Below, piece after piece: positions 9,436 to 18,040 of a DNA stretch of 64,000 nucleotides. The stretch is taken from NCBI GenBank assembly GCA_013166775.1, contig JABLTJ010000008.1, positions 1 through 64,000 of the forward strand, in the 5' to 3' direction. Source of the stretch: Promethearchaeati archaeon. GTDB lineage: Archaea; Asgardarchaeota; Heimdallarchaeia; Heimdallarchaeales; Heimdallarchaeaceae. The notes under the pieces are model-generated. The model ran no database searches, was not told the DNA's origin, and was given only the letters and a program-made list of their open reading frames with translations. The first letter of the stretch is position 1, and each line of letters begins with the position of its first letter. A program made the translations under genes and the position numbers.

Positions 9436-10853
9436 TATATAACCTCCGATTTTCTTCTTCGTTTTACTGTTCCAGCTTCAAGAGTCTCTGGAGATACTAG
9501 TTCATATAAAATGGCCTCTCCCTCTTTTGGTCGTAATATCCTCCCCAGTCTCTGAATGAATTGTCTAGCTTGACCAGTACCACTCACTATAACTCCTACA
9601 TTAACAGAACCACAGTCCCATCCTTCATCTAGCACTTTTCCCGTAACTATTTTTGAGTATTCTCCCTTACTGAATTTTCCAAGAATATCTTCCCTCTCTA
9701 TGCTTTTAGTTTCATGTGTTATTGCTGGTATAAGGTGATTTCTACTTATTTGATATACCATATCATTAAATTCTGAGAAAATTATAATTTTGTCATTTTG
9801 ATGTTCTTGAAGTATATTTTCTATTTTTCTTAACTTTGATTTAGAAGAAAAAACTAGTGTTCTAGCTTTTCTATGTGCATCTAGTGCTGCTTTTGCTTCA
9901 AAATCTTGATTTACTCTGAAAATCAAGTAACGCTCATAATCCTGCGGTGTTTTAATCTGTATCTTTCTTCTTCGAAGGTATCCTCTATAGATTTCCATAT
10001 ATTCATCATAAAGAATCCTTTCTTCTTCATCTAAGGGTATCTTTACACTTTTCAGTTTATAATTGGCAACATATCCCTCTCTAGCTAAATCTGAAATCTT
10101 AGCAACAATAATTGGTTCTCCAATAAGTCTGAAAAGTAATTCTTCACCTTTATCTGATCTATCAGGTGTAGCAGTTAAACCCAATCTAAATCTTGCTGGT
10201 AATCCTTCTAGAACCTTCAGTGTTTCTCTAGCAGCTCCATGATGTGCTTCATCAAAGATTAGCAGGTTAAAGGTTTTTCTTAATAAATTAATGTTTAATC
10301 TCGCACTGTCGTATGTTGTGACAGTTATTTCTTTAATCTCTTTTACTTGATCTCCTAATTGTCCAATCATATCTCTTGTAAGGGAAGTGTATTTTGATAT
10401 ATGATCAATCCATTGATACAATAGATTCTTTGTAGGGACCACAATCACTGCTTTCTCCCCTAGTTCTTCTATAACTTTTAATCCAATGAGCGTTTTCCCG
10501 GCAGCTGTAGGTAAAATTACAACTCCACTGCCATTGTTTCTCATGAATTGGTCAACAGCTTCATTCTGATAATCTCGTAAATTGAGTTTCACTTTGAACT
10601 TAGTTACATATGATTCTGAAAAAGAACTATCTTCAAGAACTAGCGATTTTACTCTGTATCCCTTTTGTTCAAGTAAATTAAGAATCATGTTGTACTTGTG
10701 AGGAGGCGCTCTGTATTCGTTTTCTTTTTTTGGATTAGCTTTGATATGTTTGAGCAAATCTATATTCTCAATCCTTTTTTCTGACTCAATTATCAGATCA
10801 AAAGCTAAACCAAAGCGTACTTTGATATCCTGTGTCATCAGCTCTTCCTCCAT
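9435..10853 (-). CDS. xpb: XPB-like DNA helicase (superfamily 2)
   Basis: A 472-residue archaeal XPB helicase. An N-terminal damage-recognition-like domain precedes Walker A PTAAGKT (about residues 115-121), DEAH in IFDEAHH, GLTATP, a thumb insertion, and motif VI QRLGRILRP in the second helicase domain. The RED loop after GLTATP reads DRSD here rather than the canonical Arg-Glu-Asp. It unwinds DNA in repair and perhaps promoter opening. It is the first gene of an xpb-bax1 pair, possibly with mtnP, transcribed leftward from a 65-base gap after the Glu-rich gene. Confidence 0.93.
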   Translation of the reverse strand: MEEELMTQDIKVRFGLAFDLIIESEKRIENIDLLKHIKANPKKENEYRAPPHKYNMILNLLEQKGYRVKSLVLEDSSFSESYVTKFKVKLNLRDYQNEAVDQFMRNNGSGVVILPTAAGKTLIGLKVIEELGEKAVIVVPTKNLLYQWIDHISKYTSLTRDMIGQLGDQVKEIKEITVTTYDSARLNINLLRKTFNLLIFDEAHHGAARETLKVLEGLPARFRLGLTATPDRSDKGEELLFRLIGEPIIVAKISDLAREGYVANYKLKSVKIPLDEEERILYDEYMEIYRGYLRRRKIQIKTPQDYERYLIFRVNQDFEAKAALDAHRKARTLVFSSKSKLRKIENILQEHQNDKIIIFSEFNDMVYQISRNHLIPAITHETKSIEREDILGKFSKGEYSKIVTGKVLDEGWDCGSVNVGVIVSGTGQARQFIQRLGRILRPKEGEAILYELVSPETLEAGTVKRRRKSEVI

Positions 10854-10918
10854 TCAAATAACCATATTTAGATATAAAAATCCTACTTGTAAAAAAGAAA
10901 ATATAAAGGAAAAAGAGT

Positions 10919-11995
10919 TTAAATTGATAGTTTTCTTGGATTAAGGTATAGGTTAGACTCGCTATCATCTAATTTGACATCAGTATCTGTGTTTTTCAGC
11001 TCTTTAAGAGATTTCTTTATGTTTTTCTTGATACCCTTTAGGAATCTCAGAGTAGAACTAAATAGGATCAACATATTGAAAAATGTCTTATCAGTTGCTA
11101 ATTTTTCATCATAAATATCTATTTTAAATTTTCCACCAAGATTCGCGAACTTTCCATTTATCTTAGCAATTATTTTGTCGTGAATATCTTTTACCATCCA
11201 ATCTGAACCAGGAGTTAATCTTTTATCATCGAAAACAAAAGATCTGAAAATATCATTTTCATCTAAGTAACTGAAACCAAAAACTTGTCCTTGAAAACGA
11301 GGATAATGAGCTAAACGTTTGATTCTGAATAAATTGCGAGTATGTTTAAAGATACAGATGAAAGCAGGACATGGTTCTTTTGTGGCATGAGATATCGCAA
11401 AACTTTCTCCTTGCAATCTTTCAATACTGCCTCTCCAGTATCCACTAGGGGAGAACATTTTCATTACAAATCTTCTTTCCAACGGATCTGTCTCTTTCCA
11501 AATTTTTTCGCGAAGTGCTAAATGACCATAGTCCTTATCATTGATTTTTACTAAACCAATCAGATCCATATCTCTAGTCCATTGTCTATCCTTTTGAGCT
11601 CTCTGGGCATCTAATCTTATACCCCATTCCTGTCTATGCATTTTGGTTCTCCAAAGATCAACAACAATATGGGAGTAAACAATTTGTTCTTCCTTCTTTT
11701 TCTCATCCTCTGTAGGTAATGTCTCATCCAGCTTTTTGGGAGTTATTTCCTTTTCCTCCTCTTCAGCTCTATCTTCCTTATACTCCTCTTCGAATTCTTC
11801 TTGGATTTCCTCTTCTTCTTCTATCTGCATTTTTGCTTGAGTATGGACTTCCTCTTCCACTTCCTCTTCTTCTATTTCTTCTCTTTGATCTTCAATAGCA
11901 TCTAGAAGTTCTGATTGAAAAGAGCTTTTTTCCTCTTGTACCTCTTCTTTTTCTTCTTCTTTACGCTCGTATTCTTCACTATTCATTCTAATCAT
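10919..11995 (-). CDS. Glu-rich protein with possible tubby/LURP-like beta domain
   Basis: A 358-residue protein. Residues about 1-105 are low-complexity and very acidic (runs of Glu with few other residues), likely disordered. From about 107 on it is ordered and rich in beta strands: a basic patch, then a block around DLIGLVKIND, and later a strand pair VKDIHDKIIAKINGKF followed by KIDIYDEKLATDKTF and a hydrophobic helix. That last order resembles the scramblase/LURP-one/tubby barrel, where an internal helix follows a D-x-x-G-x-x-I-x-I hairpin; this is my inference and could be wrong. No membrane segment or catalytic motif is seen. It has its own ATG (11995 or 11986) and stands 65 bases before xpb. 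Confidence 0.65.
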   Translation of the reverse strand: MIRMNSEEYERKEEEKEEVQEEKSSFQSELLDAIEDQREEIEEEEVEEEVHTQAKMQIEEEEEIQEEFEEEYKEDRAEEEEKEITPKKLDETLPTEDEKKKEEQIVYSHIVVDLWRTKMHRQEWGIRLDAQRAQKDRQWTRDMDLIGLVKINDKDYGHLALREKIWKETDPLERRFVMKMFSPSGYWRGSIERLQGESFAISHATKEPCPAFICIFKHTRNLFRIKRLAHYPRFQGQVFGFSYLDENDIFRSFVFDDKRLTPGSDWMVKDIHDKIIAKINGKFANLGGKFKIDIYDEKLATDKTFFNMLILFSSTLRFLKGIKKNIKKSLKELKNTDTDVKLDDSESNLYLNPRKLSI

Positions 11996-12080
11996 TCCTT
12001 CGTTATAAGATTATTAAAACAAATTCTTTAAAGTTTCTGATACGATTATATGATATCAAAGTGCAAATTGATGATTTATT

Positions 12081-12839
12081 TCATAAATCTTTAATAGATT
12101 TTAAAAGTAGAGGTAGGGTTTCTAATGCATCTCCTCTAACAACATAATGTACCAATTTATCATAGTAAGTTGGTGTAAGATTAAACAGAGCTTTCTTTGT
12201 AGATGGTGGAGGTGCAAGAAGAATATCTGCAGCAGGAAATACTTCTAGACTTGTTGCTACTCCAATACCAATACTACTTGCTTTAGCGATTTTCATCGCT
12301 GGCTTAAAGATTGCCATATCTAAAGGCTCCTCAAATAAAACAACTTTTGGCTTTAGAGGTTTTTTACATCTTGGACAAGTAGGATAAGGTACTTCCTTTA
12401 GATGTCTCTCAACATCCATATCCTCCTCAAACGAGCACTTCCAACAATGCATAATATCTGGAGTTCCATGTAATTCAGATACGTTTTTTGATCCAGATTT
12501 TTGATGCAATCCATCTATATTTTGTGTTGCTATGAAGACTTTATCGTCACCAATCAGTTTCTGGATTTCAGTAATAGAATCGTGAATTAGGTTAGGTTTA
12601 ACTTCCCCAAAAGTAGAGTAAAGTTCTTTGAAAAACTCCCAAACCTTTTCAGGTCTCTTTCTAAATGCTCGAAGTGTAGCAACTTCAAGTGGATTGTACC
12701 TCTCCCATAATCCTCCTGGAGAACGGAAATCTGGTATCCCACTATGTACACTACAACCTGCACCAGTGAAGAACATTACAGAGTCAGCTTCCTTGATAAG
12801 TTGAGCTATTTTTCTTATTGTTTCTTCAACCTTAATCAT
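12081..12839 (-). CDS. SIR2-family NAD-dependent protein deacylase
   Basis: A 252-residue sirtuin. NAD-binding block FTGAGCSVHSGIPDFRS (about 24-40), catalytic TQNIDGLH, and a zinc module CWKC...CPRC are all present. It removes acyl groups from lysine using NAD. The position that carries the Tyr-x-x-Arg pair in SIRT5-type desuccinylases reads Phe-Lys-Glu-Leu here, so it is probably an ordinary deacetylase, unlike the second sirtuin in the window. The usual GTS before the ribose loop reads ATS. It diverges from the fumarase operon with about 145 bases between starts. Confidence 0.93.
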   Translation of the reverse strand: MIKVEETIRKIAQLIKEADSVMFFTGAGCSVHSGIPDFRSPGGLWERYNPLEVATLRAFRKRPEKVWEFFKELYSTFGEVKPNLIHDSITEIQKLIGDDKVFIATQNIDGLHQKSGSKNVSELHGTPDIMHCWKCSFEEDMDVERHLKEVPYPTCPRCKKPLKPKVVLFEEPLDMAIFKPAMKIAKASSIGIGVATSLEVFPAADILLAPPPSTKKALFNLTPTYYDKLVHYVVRGDALETLPLLLKSIKDL

Positions 12840-12984
12840 AATCTACCAACTTAGTTTTTGATTCTAGTTCTTCTTAGATTTCACATGTAATTAGTTCTAT
12901 TTAACCTTTAACTAGCTAGTATAATAGATTACATTCTCAAGTCCTCTTCGAAAACTTAAAAAAATCTAATCTTTTCCAAAACCT

Positions 12985-13581
12985 ATGGATTATTATTTAA
13001 CAACACCAATTTCTCCAGAAAAATTGAAAGAAATCAAGATTGGAGATATCGTGTATGTGACTGGAACTATAGTAACAGCCAGAGATGAAGCGCATCTTAA
13101 AGCTTTGGAACTACATAAAGAAGGTAAAAAACCACCTGTAGATTTTGAGGGAATAGGTTTGTTTCATTGTGGTCCTGTCATGAAAAAAAATGAGAATGAT
13201 GAATGGACTGTCGTAGCTGCAGGACCTACTACTTCAGCAAGAATGGAAATCTTTCAAGACGAATTCATTAAAACCTTTCATCCTGGAATCATAATAGGTA
13301 AAGGTGGAATGGGAGAACGAACTACTAAAGCATGTCAAGAAGAAGCGTGTATTTATGGTTACTTTACTGGCGGTGCAGCTCTTTTAGCTGCTGATAGAAT
13401 AAAGAAAGTCAAAGATGTTTTCTGGTTAGAAGAGTTAGGAATGCCTGAATGTCTCTGGGTATATGAAGTAGAGAATTTTGGCCCTTTAACCGTTACAATA
13501 GATACTCACGGTGGAAACCTAACAGATGAATCTAAGAAGAAAATTGAAGAAAATAAAAAGAAAATCTTACAGGAGTTGTAA
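12985..13581 (+). CDS. Class I fumarate hydratase, beta subunit (C-terminal domain type)
   Basis: A 198-residue Fe-S hydro-lyase beta subunit, the normal size for two-subunit archaeal fumarases. The early block TGTIVTARDEAH, the central FHCGPVM and GKGGM, and the late ITxDxxGGN region match the family. With the alpha subunit it forms a [4Fe-4S] enzyme interconverting malate and fumarate; tartrate dehydratases share the fold, so substrate is inferred. It is followed after 4 bases by the alpha subunit, so they form an operon. Its last 40 codons are repeated almost exactly near 17 kb as a gene remnant. Confidence 0.9.
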   Translation: MDYYLTTPISPEKLKEIKIGDIVYVTGTIVTARDEAHLKALELHKEGKKPPVDFEGIGLFHCGPVMKKNENDEWTVVAAGPTTSARMEIFQDEFIKTFHPGIIIGKGGMGERTTKACQEEACIYGYFTGGAALLAADRIKKVKDVFWLEELGMPECLWVYEVENFGPLTVTIDTHGGNLTDESKKKIEENKKKILQEL

Positions 13582-13585
13582 TTAG

Positions 13586-14464
13586 ATGAAAAATATAGCA
13601 CAAGTAATAGAAGATACTGCAGCACAATTACTCAAAATTGCTGCAACAAAGTTACCAACTGAAGTAAAAGAAACGTTAGTTGACAGTGAAGAGAAAACTG
13701 TAGGGGTATTAGGGAGATCACAACTCCAAGCAATTAATGAAAATGTAAGAATTGCTGAATTAAGTAGTAAACCAATGTGTCAAGATACCGGATTAGTTTC
13801 TTTCTTTGTTAAAATTGGTGATAAGTTCCCCTTGCGATCGGAAGTGAAAACTGCTTTGATAAAAGCTACAAAAAAAGCTACTTCTGATGTTCCATTAAGA
13901 CCTAATGCTGTTGATATGTTTAAAGGAAACACAAAGAATAATGTAGGTCTAAGAGGTTATGTTCCATGGTTTTATTTTGATCTTGCAGAAGGAGATTCAT
14001 TAGAAATCATTGCTTTACCAAAAGGGGGAGGAAGTTCCAACGTAGGTAAAATGAAGATGGTTCCTCCAGGTAAAGGAATCAAAGGTGTCAAGGAGTTTGT
14101 TGTTGAAGCTTTAGCTGCAGCAGGTCCTCTTGCCTGTCCGCCATATACTGTTGGTGTAGGTGTTGGTGGTGGAGAAGATATGTGCATGAACCTAGCAAAG
14201 AAAGCACTTCTAAGACCTTTATTTGTGTATCATGAAGATGAAACAATCGCTGATTTGGAAAAAGAACTTCTACATACTTTAAACAAATTGGAGATAGGAG
14301 CTATGGGTTTAGGTGAAGGACCTTCAATACTAGATGTTCATATGGAGTTTGCAGCGAGACATCCTGCTAGCTTACCAGTAGGTGTAGTAATCTCATGTTG
14401 GGCTCTTAGACATGCGGGAGCTACTATTGATAACGAAGGAAATGTGAATTGGCACATTCATTAA
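13586..14464 (+). CDS. Class I fumarate hydratase, alpha subunit (copy 1)
   Basis: A 292-residue [4Fe-4S] subunit. Cysteines likely to bind the cluster are visible in PMCQDTG (near 65), CPPY (near 185) and CWALRHAG near the C-terminus, with GGGSSN and the glycine-rich GVGVGGGED between. It works with the beta subunit just upstream to hydrate fumarate to malate. It differs from the second copy (17111-17989) at 13 of 292 residues, several of them in the last nine residues, while third codon positions differ often. That pattern suggests an old duplication kept under selection. It converges on the next gene with one base between stops. Confidence 0.92.
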   Translation: MKNIAQVIEDTAAQLLKIAATKLPTEVKETLVDSEEKTVGVLGRSQLQAINENVRIAELSSKPMCQDTGLVSFFVKIGDKFPLRSEVKTALIKATKKATSDVPLRPNAVDMFKGNTKNNVGLRGYVPWFYFDLAEGDSLEIIALPKGGGSSNVGKMKMVPPGKGIKGVKEFVVEALAAAGPLACPPYTVGVGVGGGEDMCMNLAKKALLRPLFVYHEDETIADLEKELLHTLNKLEIGAMGLGEGPSILDVHMEFAARHPASLPVGVVISCWALRHAGATIDNEGNVNWHIH

Positions 14465-14465
14465 A

Positions 14466-15713
14466 TTATCTTTTTTTTCTCTTATAAAGAAAAATAACAA
14501 CCAATGATCCTATAATTTGTGAAAATAAAGCTGCTGAAAAATTACTCCATGTTTCATTAATTTCAGTGTAAGGAGATAAAGGGGGGTGTTTGACAGTGAT
14601 ATTCTCATTTAAAATATCAAGTTTGTTGTTTTCTGAGAAAATCATAATTGCTTTGCAAGTATCATAGATATCACCATGTATTTCATCTTTCCATTCAAAA
14701 GGAAAATTACCATATAGCTCTTGTTGTGATTGTTTAATTTCCAAGATCATATCCTCATTGTTGATAAACTGTGAATGGTAACTATTTCCATTTATTCTGG
14801 TAAAATCCATCAATACATATGCAATAGAAATTCTAAAAGCTGAATAGTAATTCCAATCAAAACTTTCAGTAATTATCTCATTCAATCTGGTTTTGTTAAT
14901 CAGATGAACTTGATTACTAATGTTTAGATATGAATATGCATAGACAGTTTCTCCAATATTCTCTCCACCCGGCATTAAGGGGTGAGAAAAATAACCACTT
15001 GATGTTTGCCAACTTAGTAAATAGTCAGTAGCTTTTGACCAATTGACTTGACTAAGCTCATTTAATTCTTTAAGTAAAACATATGCGAAATATGTGGAAC
15101 TGGCTGGAGCAAGACCATCTTTATGCGACCTAAAACCTCCTTCTTCGATATAATTATTCATAATCATATTAATCCATTTTATCTTGGAGATTCTCTCTGA
15201 TTCATCTAAGAAGCTTAAAGTTTTGAAAATTCCTAAAAGATCTTTTGATCCATAATAATCAGAATTTTCATTCACTTCCGATTCAATCCAATTTAATAGA
15301 ATTGTTGTGTTAATCTTTGTAATCTCATTTAGCTTTAACAATGTACCAAAACCAAACCAAGTACTCCAGATATCAGGATTTTCAACAGCTGAATTACCAT
15401 CCAAAACCTCTCTTATTGGTTTTCTCATGAAACCTCCACTTTCTTTATCAAAACAACTTATTATGTACTCAACTACTGCTTGAAATCTACTCATTTCAAC
15501 ATTCTCTAGAAGATACTCTCTACTAAACGATGCAACTGATTTATTTTTTTTAATGATAAAAATTACACTAAAAGTACTTATACTTAATAAAATAATCAAT
15601 AAAAGGGACATTAAAGCTATTTTATTTCTTCTCTTGTTTTTGAATATCTTAAGAAAAGAAAATAAAGAGAAAGAAGTGATGTCTTTCTCTTTAATATCAT
15701 CTTTGTTATTCAT
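14466..15713 (-). CDS. Membrane-anchored protein with prenyltransferase/terpene-cyclase-like alpha-alpha repeats
   Basis: A 415-residue protein with an N-terminal anchor helix (about 32-54) and a second hydrophobic helix at the C-terminus (about 393-410) followed by KRKKR. Between them are repeated helical units with glycine turns, such as ESGGFMRKP, EGGFRSHKDG and SSGYFSHPLMPGGENIGETVYAYSYL. This resembles the squalene-cyclase/prenyltransferase alpha-alpha barrel, also used as a non-enzymatic module in surface proteins. No Asp-rich terpene-cyclase motif or zinc site of protein prenyltransferases is evident, so I infer a binding role outside the cell. It is on the same strand as the caspase-like gene, 26 bases downstream of it, and probably co-transcribed. 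Confidence 0.7.
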   Translation of the reverse strand: MNNKDDIKEKDITSFSLFSFLKIFKNKRRNKIALMSLLLIILLSISTFSVIFIIKKNKSVASFSREYLLENVEMSRFQAVVEYIISCFDKESGGFMRKPIREVLDGNSAVENPDIWSTWFGFGTLLKLNEITKINTTILLNWIESEVNENSDYYGSKDLLGIFKTLSFLDESERISKIKWINMIMNNYIEEGGFRSHKDGLAPASSTYFAYVLLKELNELSQVNWSKATDYLLSWQTSSGYFSHPLMPGGENIGETVYAYSYLNISNQVHLINKTRLNEIITESFDWNYYSAFRISIAYVLMDFTRINGNSYHSQFINNEDMILEIKQSQQELYGNFPFEWKDEIHGDIYDTCKAIMIFSENNKLDILNENITVKHPPLSPYTEINETWSNFSAALFSQIIGSLVVIFLYKRKKR

Positions 15714-15739
15714 CTATTACTATCACATCATTGTTTTTA

Positions 15740-16780
15740 TTAAATATATGTCAATGTATCGGTGTTATAATCTTTCATTCTATATGGAAAATCTGGTAAA
15801 CTGCTAAAGAACCAAGGTAAAATCAGAATCGGAAATAGTAGTATTAATATTATTATTAGAGCAGCTATCATTGTAAGTGTAATAGCCCATGTAGGATAGA
15901 TAGAAATTAGATAACTCGTAATGTCCTCTTCTGTTCCCCAGAAATCATCTGCTAATGAATCAATAAGATTATCTACAGAACCACCAAAAACATCGTCCAT
16001 CACTTCTTGATTAACAGTATCTGCATTATCAGATGCTTCATCGTAATCTTGTTCAACAAAAGTAAAAGCTTCTTCTACAGAATAATGCTCAGTTAAAGCG
16101 TAGTAATAAAAGATATTTGCAACAGCTTTAGACAAAGCAACACTCGCATCACCTATTCCTCCAATAACAACTTCTGCTCCTAGTTTATGAAAACCATCAG
16201 CAAGTCTATCATTATCCATTGAGTGGCAGCCTGTCATTAATACAAATCTCAAATGCCAATAAGATTTTTCTGTACTAAGATCATCTAGATCTGAATATTT
16301 CACTTTACTTTCATCTGGTAATTTTAGGTACGGTTCTTCATCTTCTATATCTCCATGGCCTACGTATGAAATTGCTAACTTATTAGTTGTCATAGAATCG
16401 GAATCATCTATTGCTTGTAGAAATTCAGTTTTGTCGTCGGTTGTTGGGTTATGTATATGCCAATTCCATTGAGAATATATATCTTCTGTATCTGTTGTTT
16501 GAGGATCACCGAGATCTGGATCTGGATTGAGTGATAGAAGTGTTCTATAGTAGTATGTAGGTGGTGGATCTCCCCCTCCTCCTCCCCCACCACCGCCAGG
16601 ATCCAATTCGATGGGTCCATAACTACTAAACAAGTAAGCTAGAATTCACTGCTTTTTGATTTCAAATATACCTTCTTTTGTAAGTTCTATTTGTAATGGC
16701 ATAGATGTACTAGTAGAAATCAATAAAATAGAAATGAATAGTGTTGATAGTAGAGATTTTTTATGCTTATTTTTAATCAT
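15740..16780 (-). pseudogene. Caspase-fold (clan CD) surface protease gene with an in-frame TGA after its signal peptide
   Basis: Reading leftward, an ATG at 16780, preceded by AGGTG, opens a typical secretion signal: Lys-rich start, a hydrophobic core, then a Ser/Thr-rich cleavage zone. Codon 45 is TGA (16646-16648), and the same frame then continues without a break for about 300 codons to 15740. The continuing part has a run of nine Gly, a caspase-type dyad His142 (YVGHGD) and Cys185 (MTGCHS) 43 residues apart, as in peptidase families C13, C14 and C25, and a C-terminal membrane helix. Without readthrough, translation could only restart at a TTG at 16633 and would lack a signal. A nonsense mutation, a sequence error or recoding are all possible. 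Confidence 0.75.
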
Positions 16781-16797
16781 TTTTTTTCACCTAATTG

Positions 16798-16818
16798 ACT
16801 TGAATTATATTTTCAAGT
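16798..16818 (-). promoter_or_regulatory. TATA-like box inside a 7-bp inverted repeat before the caspase-like gene
   Basis: ACTTGAA and TTCAAGT, exact reverse complements, flank a 7-base AT-rich core that reads AATATAA on the minus strand. The element ends 18 bases before the ATG at 16780. The position suits a TATA box with a short leader, and a symmetrical site across it would be a natural repressor operator. Function is inferred. Confidence 0.4.
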
Positions 16819-16872
16819 TATTGATATGTAATCTCTCCCTTTACTGAAAGTTTCAAATTTACGAAATATGAA

Positions 16873-16898
16873 ATTCAGCATAAAGATTCAGCATAAAG
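16873..16898. repeat. Tandem 13-bp direct repeat
   Basis: The sequence ATTCAGCATAAAG occurs twice without a gap, in the space between the caspase-like gene and the fumarase remnant. It may be a replication-slippage duplication near the duplication boundary. Confidence 0.85.
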
Positions 16899-16982
16899 AA
16901 ATTGAAATAAACTATTTAAAGTTTTGTTAAAATAAATCTTTAAACGTGAGGAAGTATAATACACAAGAAGTATTCAAGTATA

Positions 16983-17105
16983 GTTTATGAAGTTGAGAAT
17001 TTTGGATCTCTGACGGTTACAATAGATACATATGGTGGAAACCTAACAGCTGAATCTAAGAAGAAAATTGAAGAAAACAAGGAGAAAATCCTACAGGAGT
17101 TGTAA
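16983..17105 (+). pseudogene. Remnant of a second fumarase beta subunit (last 40 codons)
   Basis: The reading frame VYEVENFG to KILQEL-stop matches the C-terminus of the beta subunit at 13462-13581 nearly residue for residue (for example IDTYGGN against IDTHGGN), including the TAATTA after the stop. Everything upstream of the Val codon is missing, so it cannot fold as a subunit and has no start. It shows that the duplication that made alpha copy 2 began inside the beta gene. Confidence 0.88.
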
Positions 17106-17110
17106 TTAAA

Positions 17111-17989
17111 ATGAAAGATATTGCACAAGTAATAGAAGATACAGCAGCTCAATTACTCAAAATTGCTGCAACAAAGTTGCCTACTGAAGTAAAAGAAACG
17201 CTAGTTGACAGTGAAGAGAAAACAGTAGGAGCATTAGGAAGATCACAACTCCAAGCAATCAATGAGAATGTGAGGATAGCTGAAGCTACAAGTAAACCAA
17301 TGTGTCAAGATACAGGATTAGTTTCTTTCTTCGTAAAAATTGGTGATAAGTTTCCACTACGTTCAGAAGTGAAAACTGCTTTGATTAATGCTACTAAAAA
17401 AGCTACTTCCGATGTTCCATTAAGACCTAATGCTGTTGATATGTTTAAAGGAAACACTAAGAATAATGTAGGATTAAGAGGTTATGTTCCTTGGTTTTAT
17501 TTTGATCTTGTAGAAGGAGATTCATTGGAAATCATTGCTTTACCAAAAGGAGGAGGAAGTTCCAATGTAGGTAAGATGAAGATGATCCCTCCAGGAAAAG
17601 GAATCAAAGGAGTTAAGGAGTTTGTAGTTGAAGCATTAGCTGCAGCTGGACCTCTAGCTTGCCCACCTTATACTGTAGGTGTAGGTGTTGGAGGTGGAGA
17701 AGACATGTGTATGAATTTAGCTAAGAAAGCACTTCTAAGACCTTTATTTGTATATCATAAAGACGAAACAATAGCTGATTTGGAAAAAGAACTTCTACAT
17801 ACTTTAAACAAATTGGAAATAGGAGCTATGGGTTTAGGTGAAGGACCCTCCATTCTGGATGTCCATATGGAATTTGCAGCAAGACACCCAGCATCTTTAC
17901 CTGTAGGTGTAGTTATTTCATGCTGGGCTTTAAGACACGCTGGGGCTACTATTGATAAAGAAGGAGATGTGGAGTGGAATCCACATTAG
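17111..17989 (+). CDS. Class I fumarate hydratase, alpha subunit (copy 2)
   Basis: A 292-residue full-length paralogue of the alpha subunit at 13586-14464, with the same cluster cysteines (PMCQDTG, CPPY, CWALRHAG) and all glycine-rich blocks intact. It differs at 13 residues, several of them at the extreme C-terminus. It has no intact beta partner of its own, only the 40-codon remnant 5 bases upstream, so it would have to share the first beta subunit. AT-rich sequence at about 16915-16945 could hold its promoter. Intact reading and mainly silent changes argue that it is expressed. Confidence 0.9.
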   Translation: MKDIAQVIEDTAAQLLKIAATKLPTEVKETLVDSEEKTVGALGRSQLQAINENVRIAEATSKPMCQDTGLVSFFVKIGDKFPLRSEVKTALINATKKATSDVPLRPNAVDMFKGNTKNNVGLRGYVPWFYFDLVEGDSLEIIALPKGGGSSNVGKMKMIPPGKGIKGVKEFVVEALAAAGPLACPPYTVGVGVGGGEDMCMNLAKKALLRPLFVYHKDETIADLEKELLHTLNKLEIGAMGLGEGPSILDVHMEFAARHPASLPVGVVISCWALRHAGATIDKEGDVEWNPH

Positions 17990-18040
17990 TTTTCTTACAT
18001 TGAGTAACTCTTATTACTGTCAGTAAATTTAGATAAAAAC

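Noticed and set aside
15740..16780. Selenocysteine at the TGA of the caspase-like gene
   Set aside because: The TGA is not at the active Cys, which is present as an ordinary codon, and I saw no SECIS-like element; kept only as a remote option.
16656..16847. A 63-codon plus-strand open frame
   Set aside because: It is opposite the signal peptide and promoter of the caspase-like gene, which have a ribosome site and sensible protein features.
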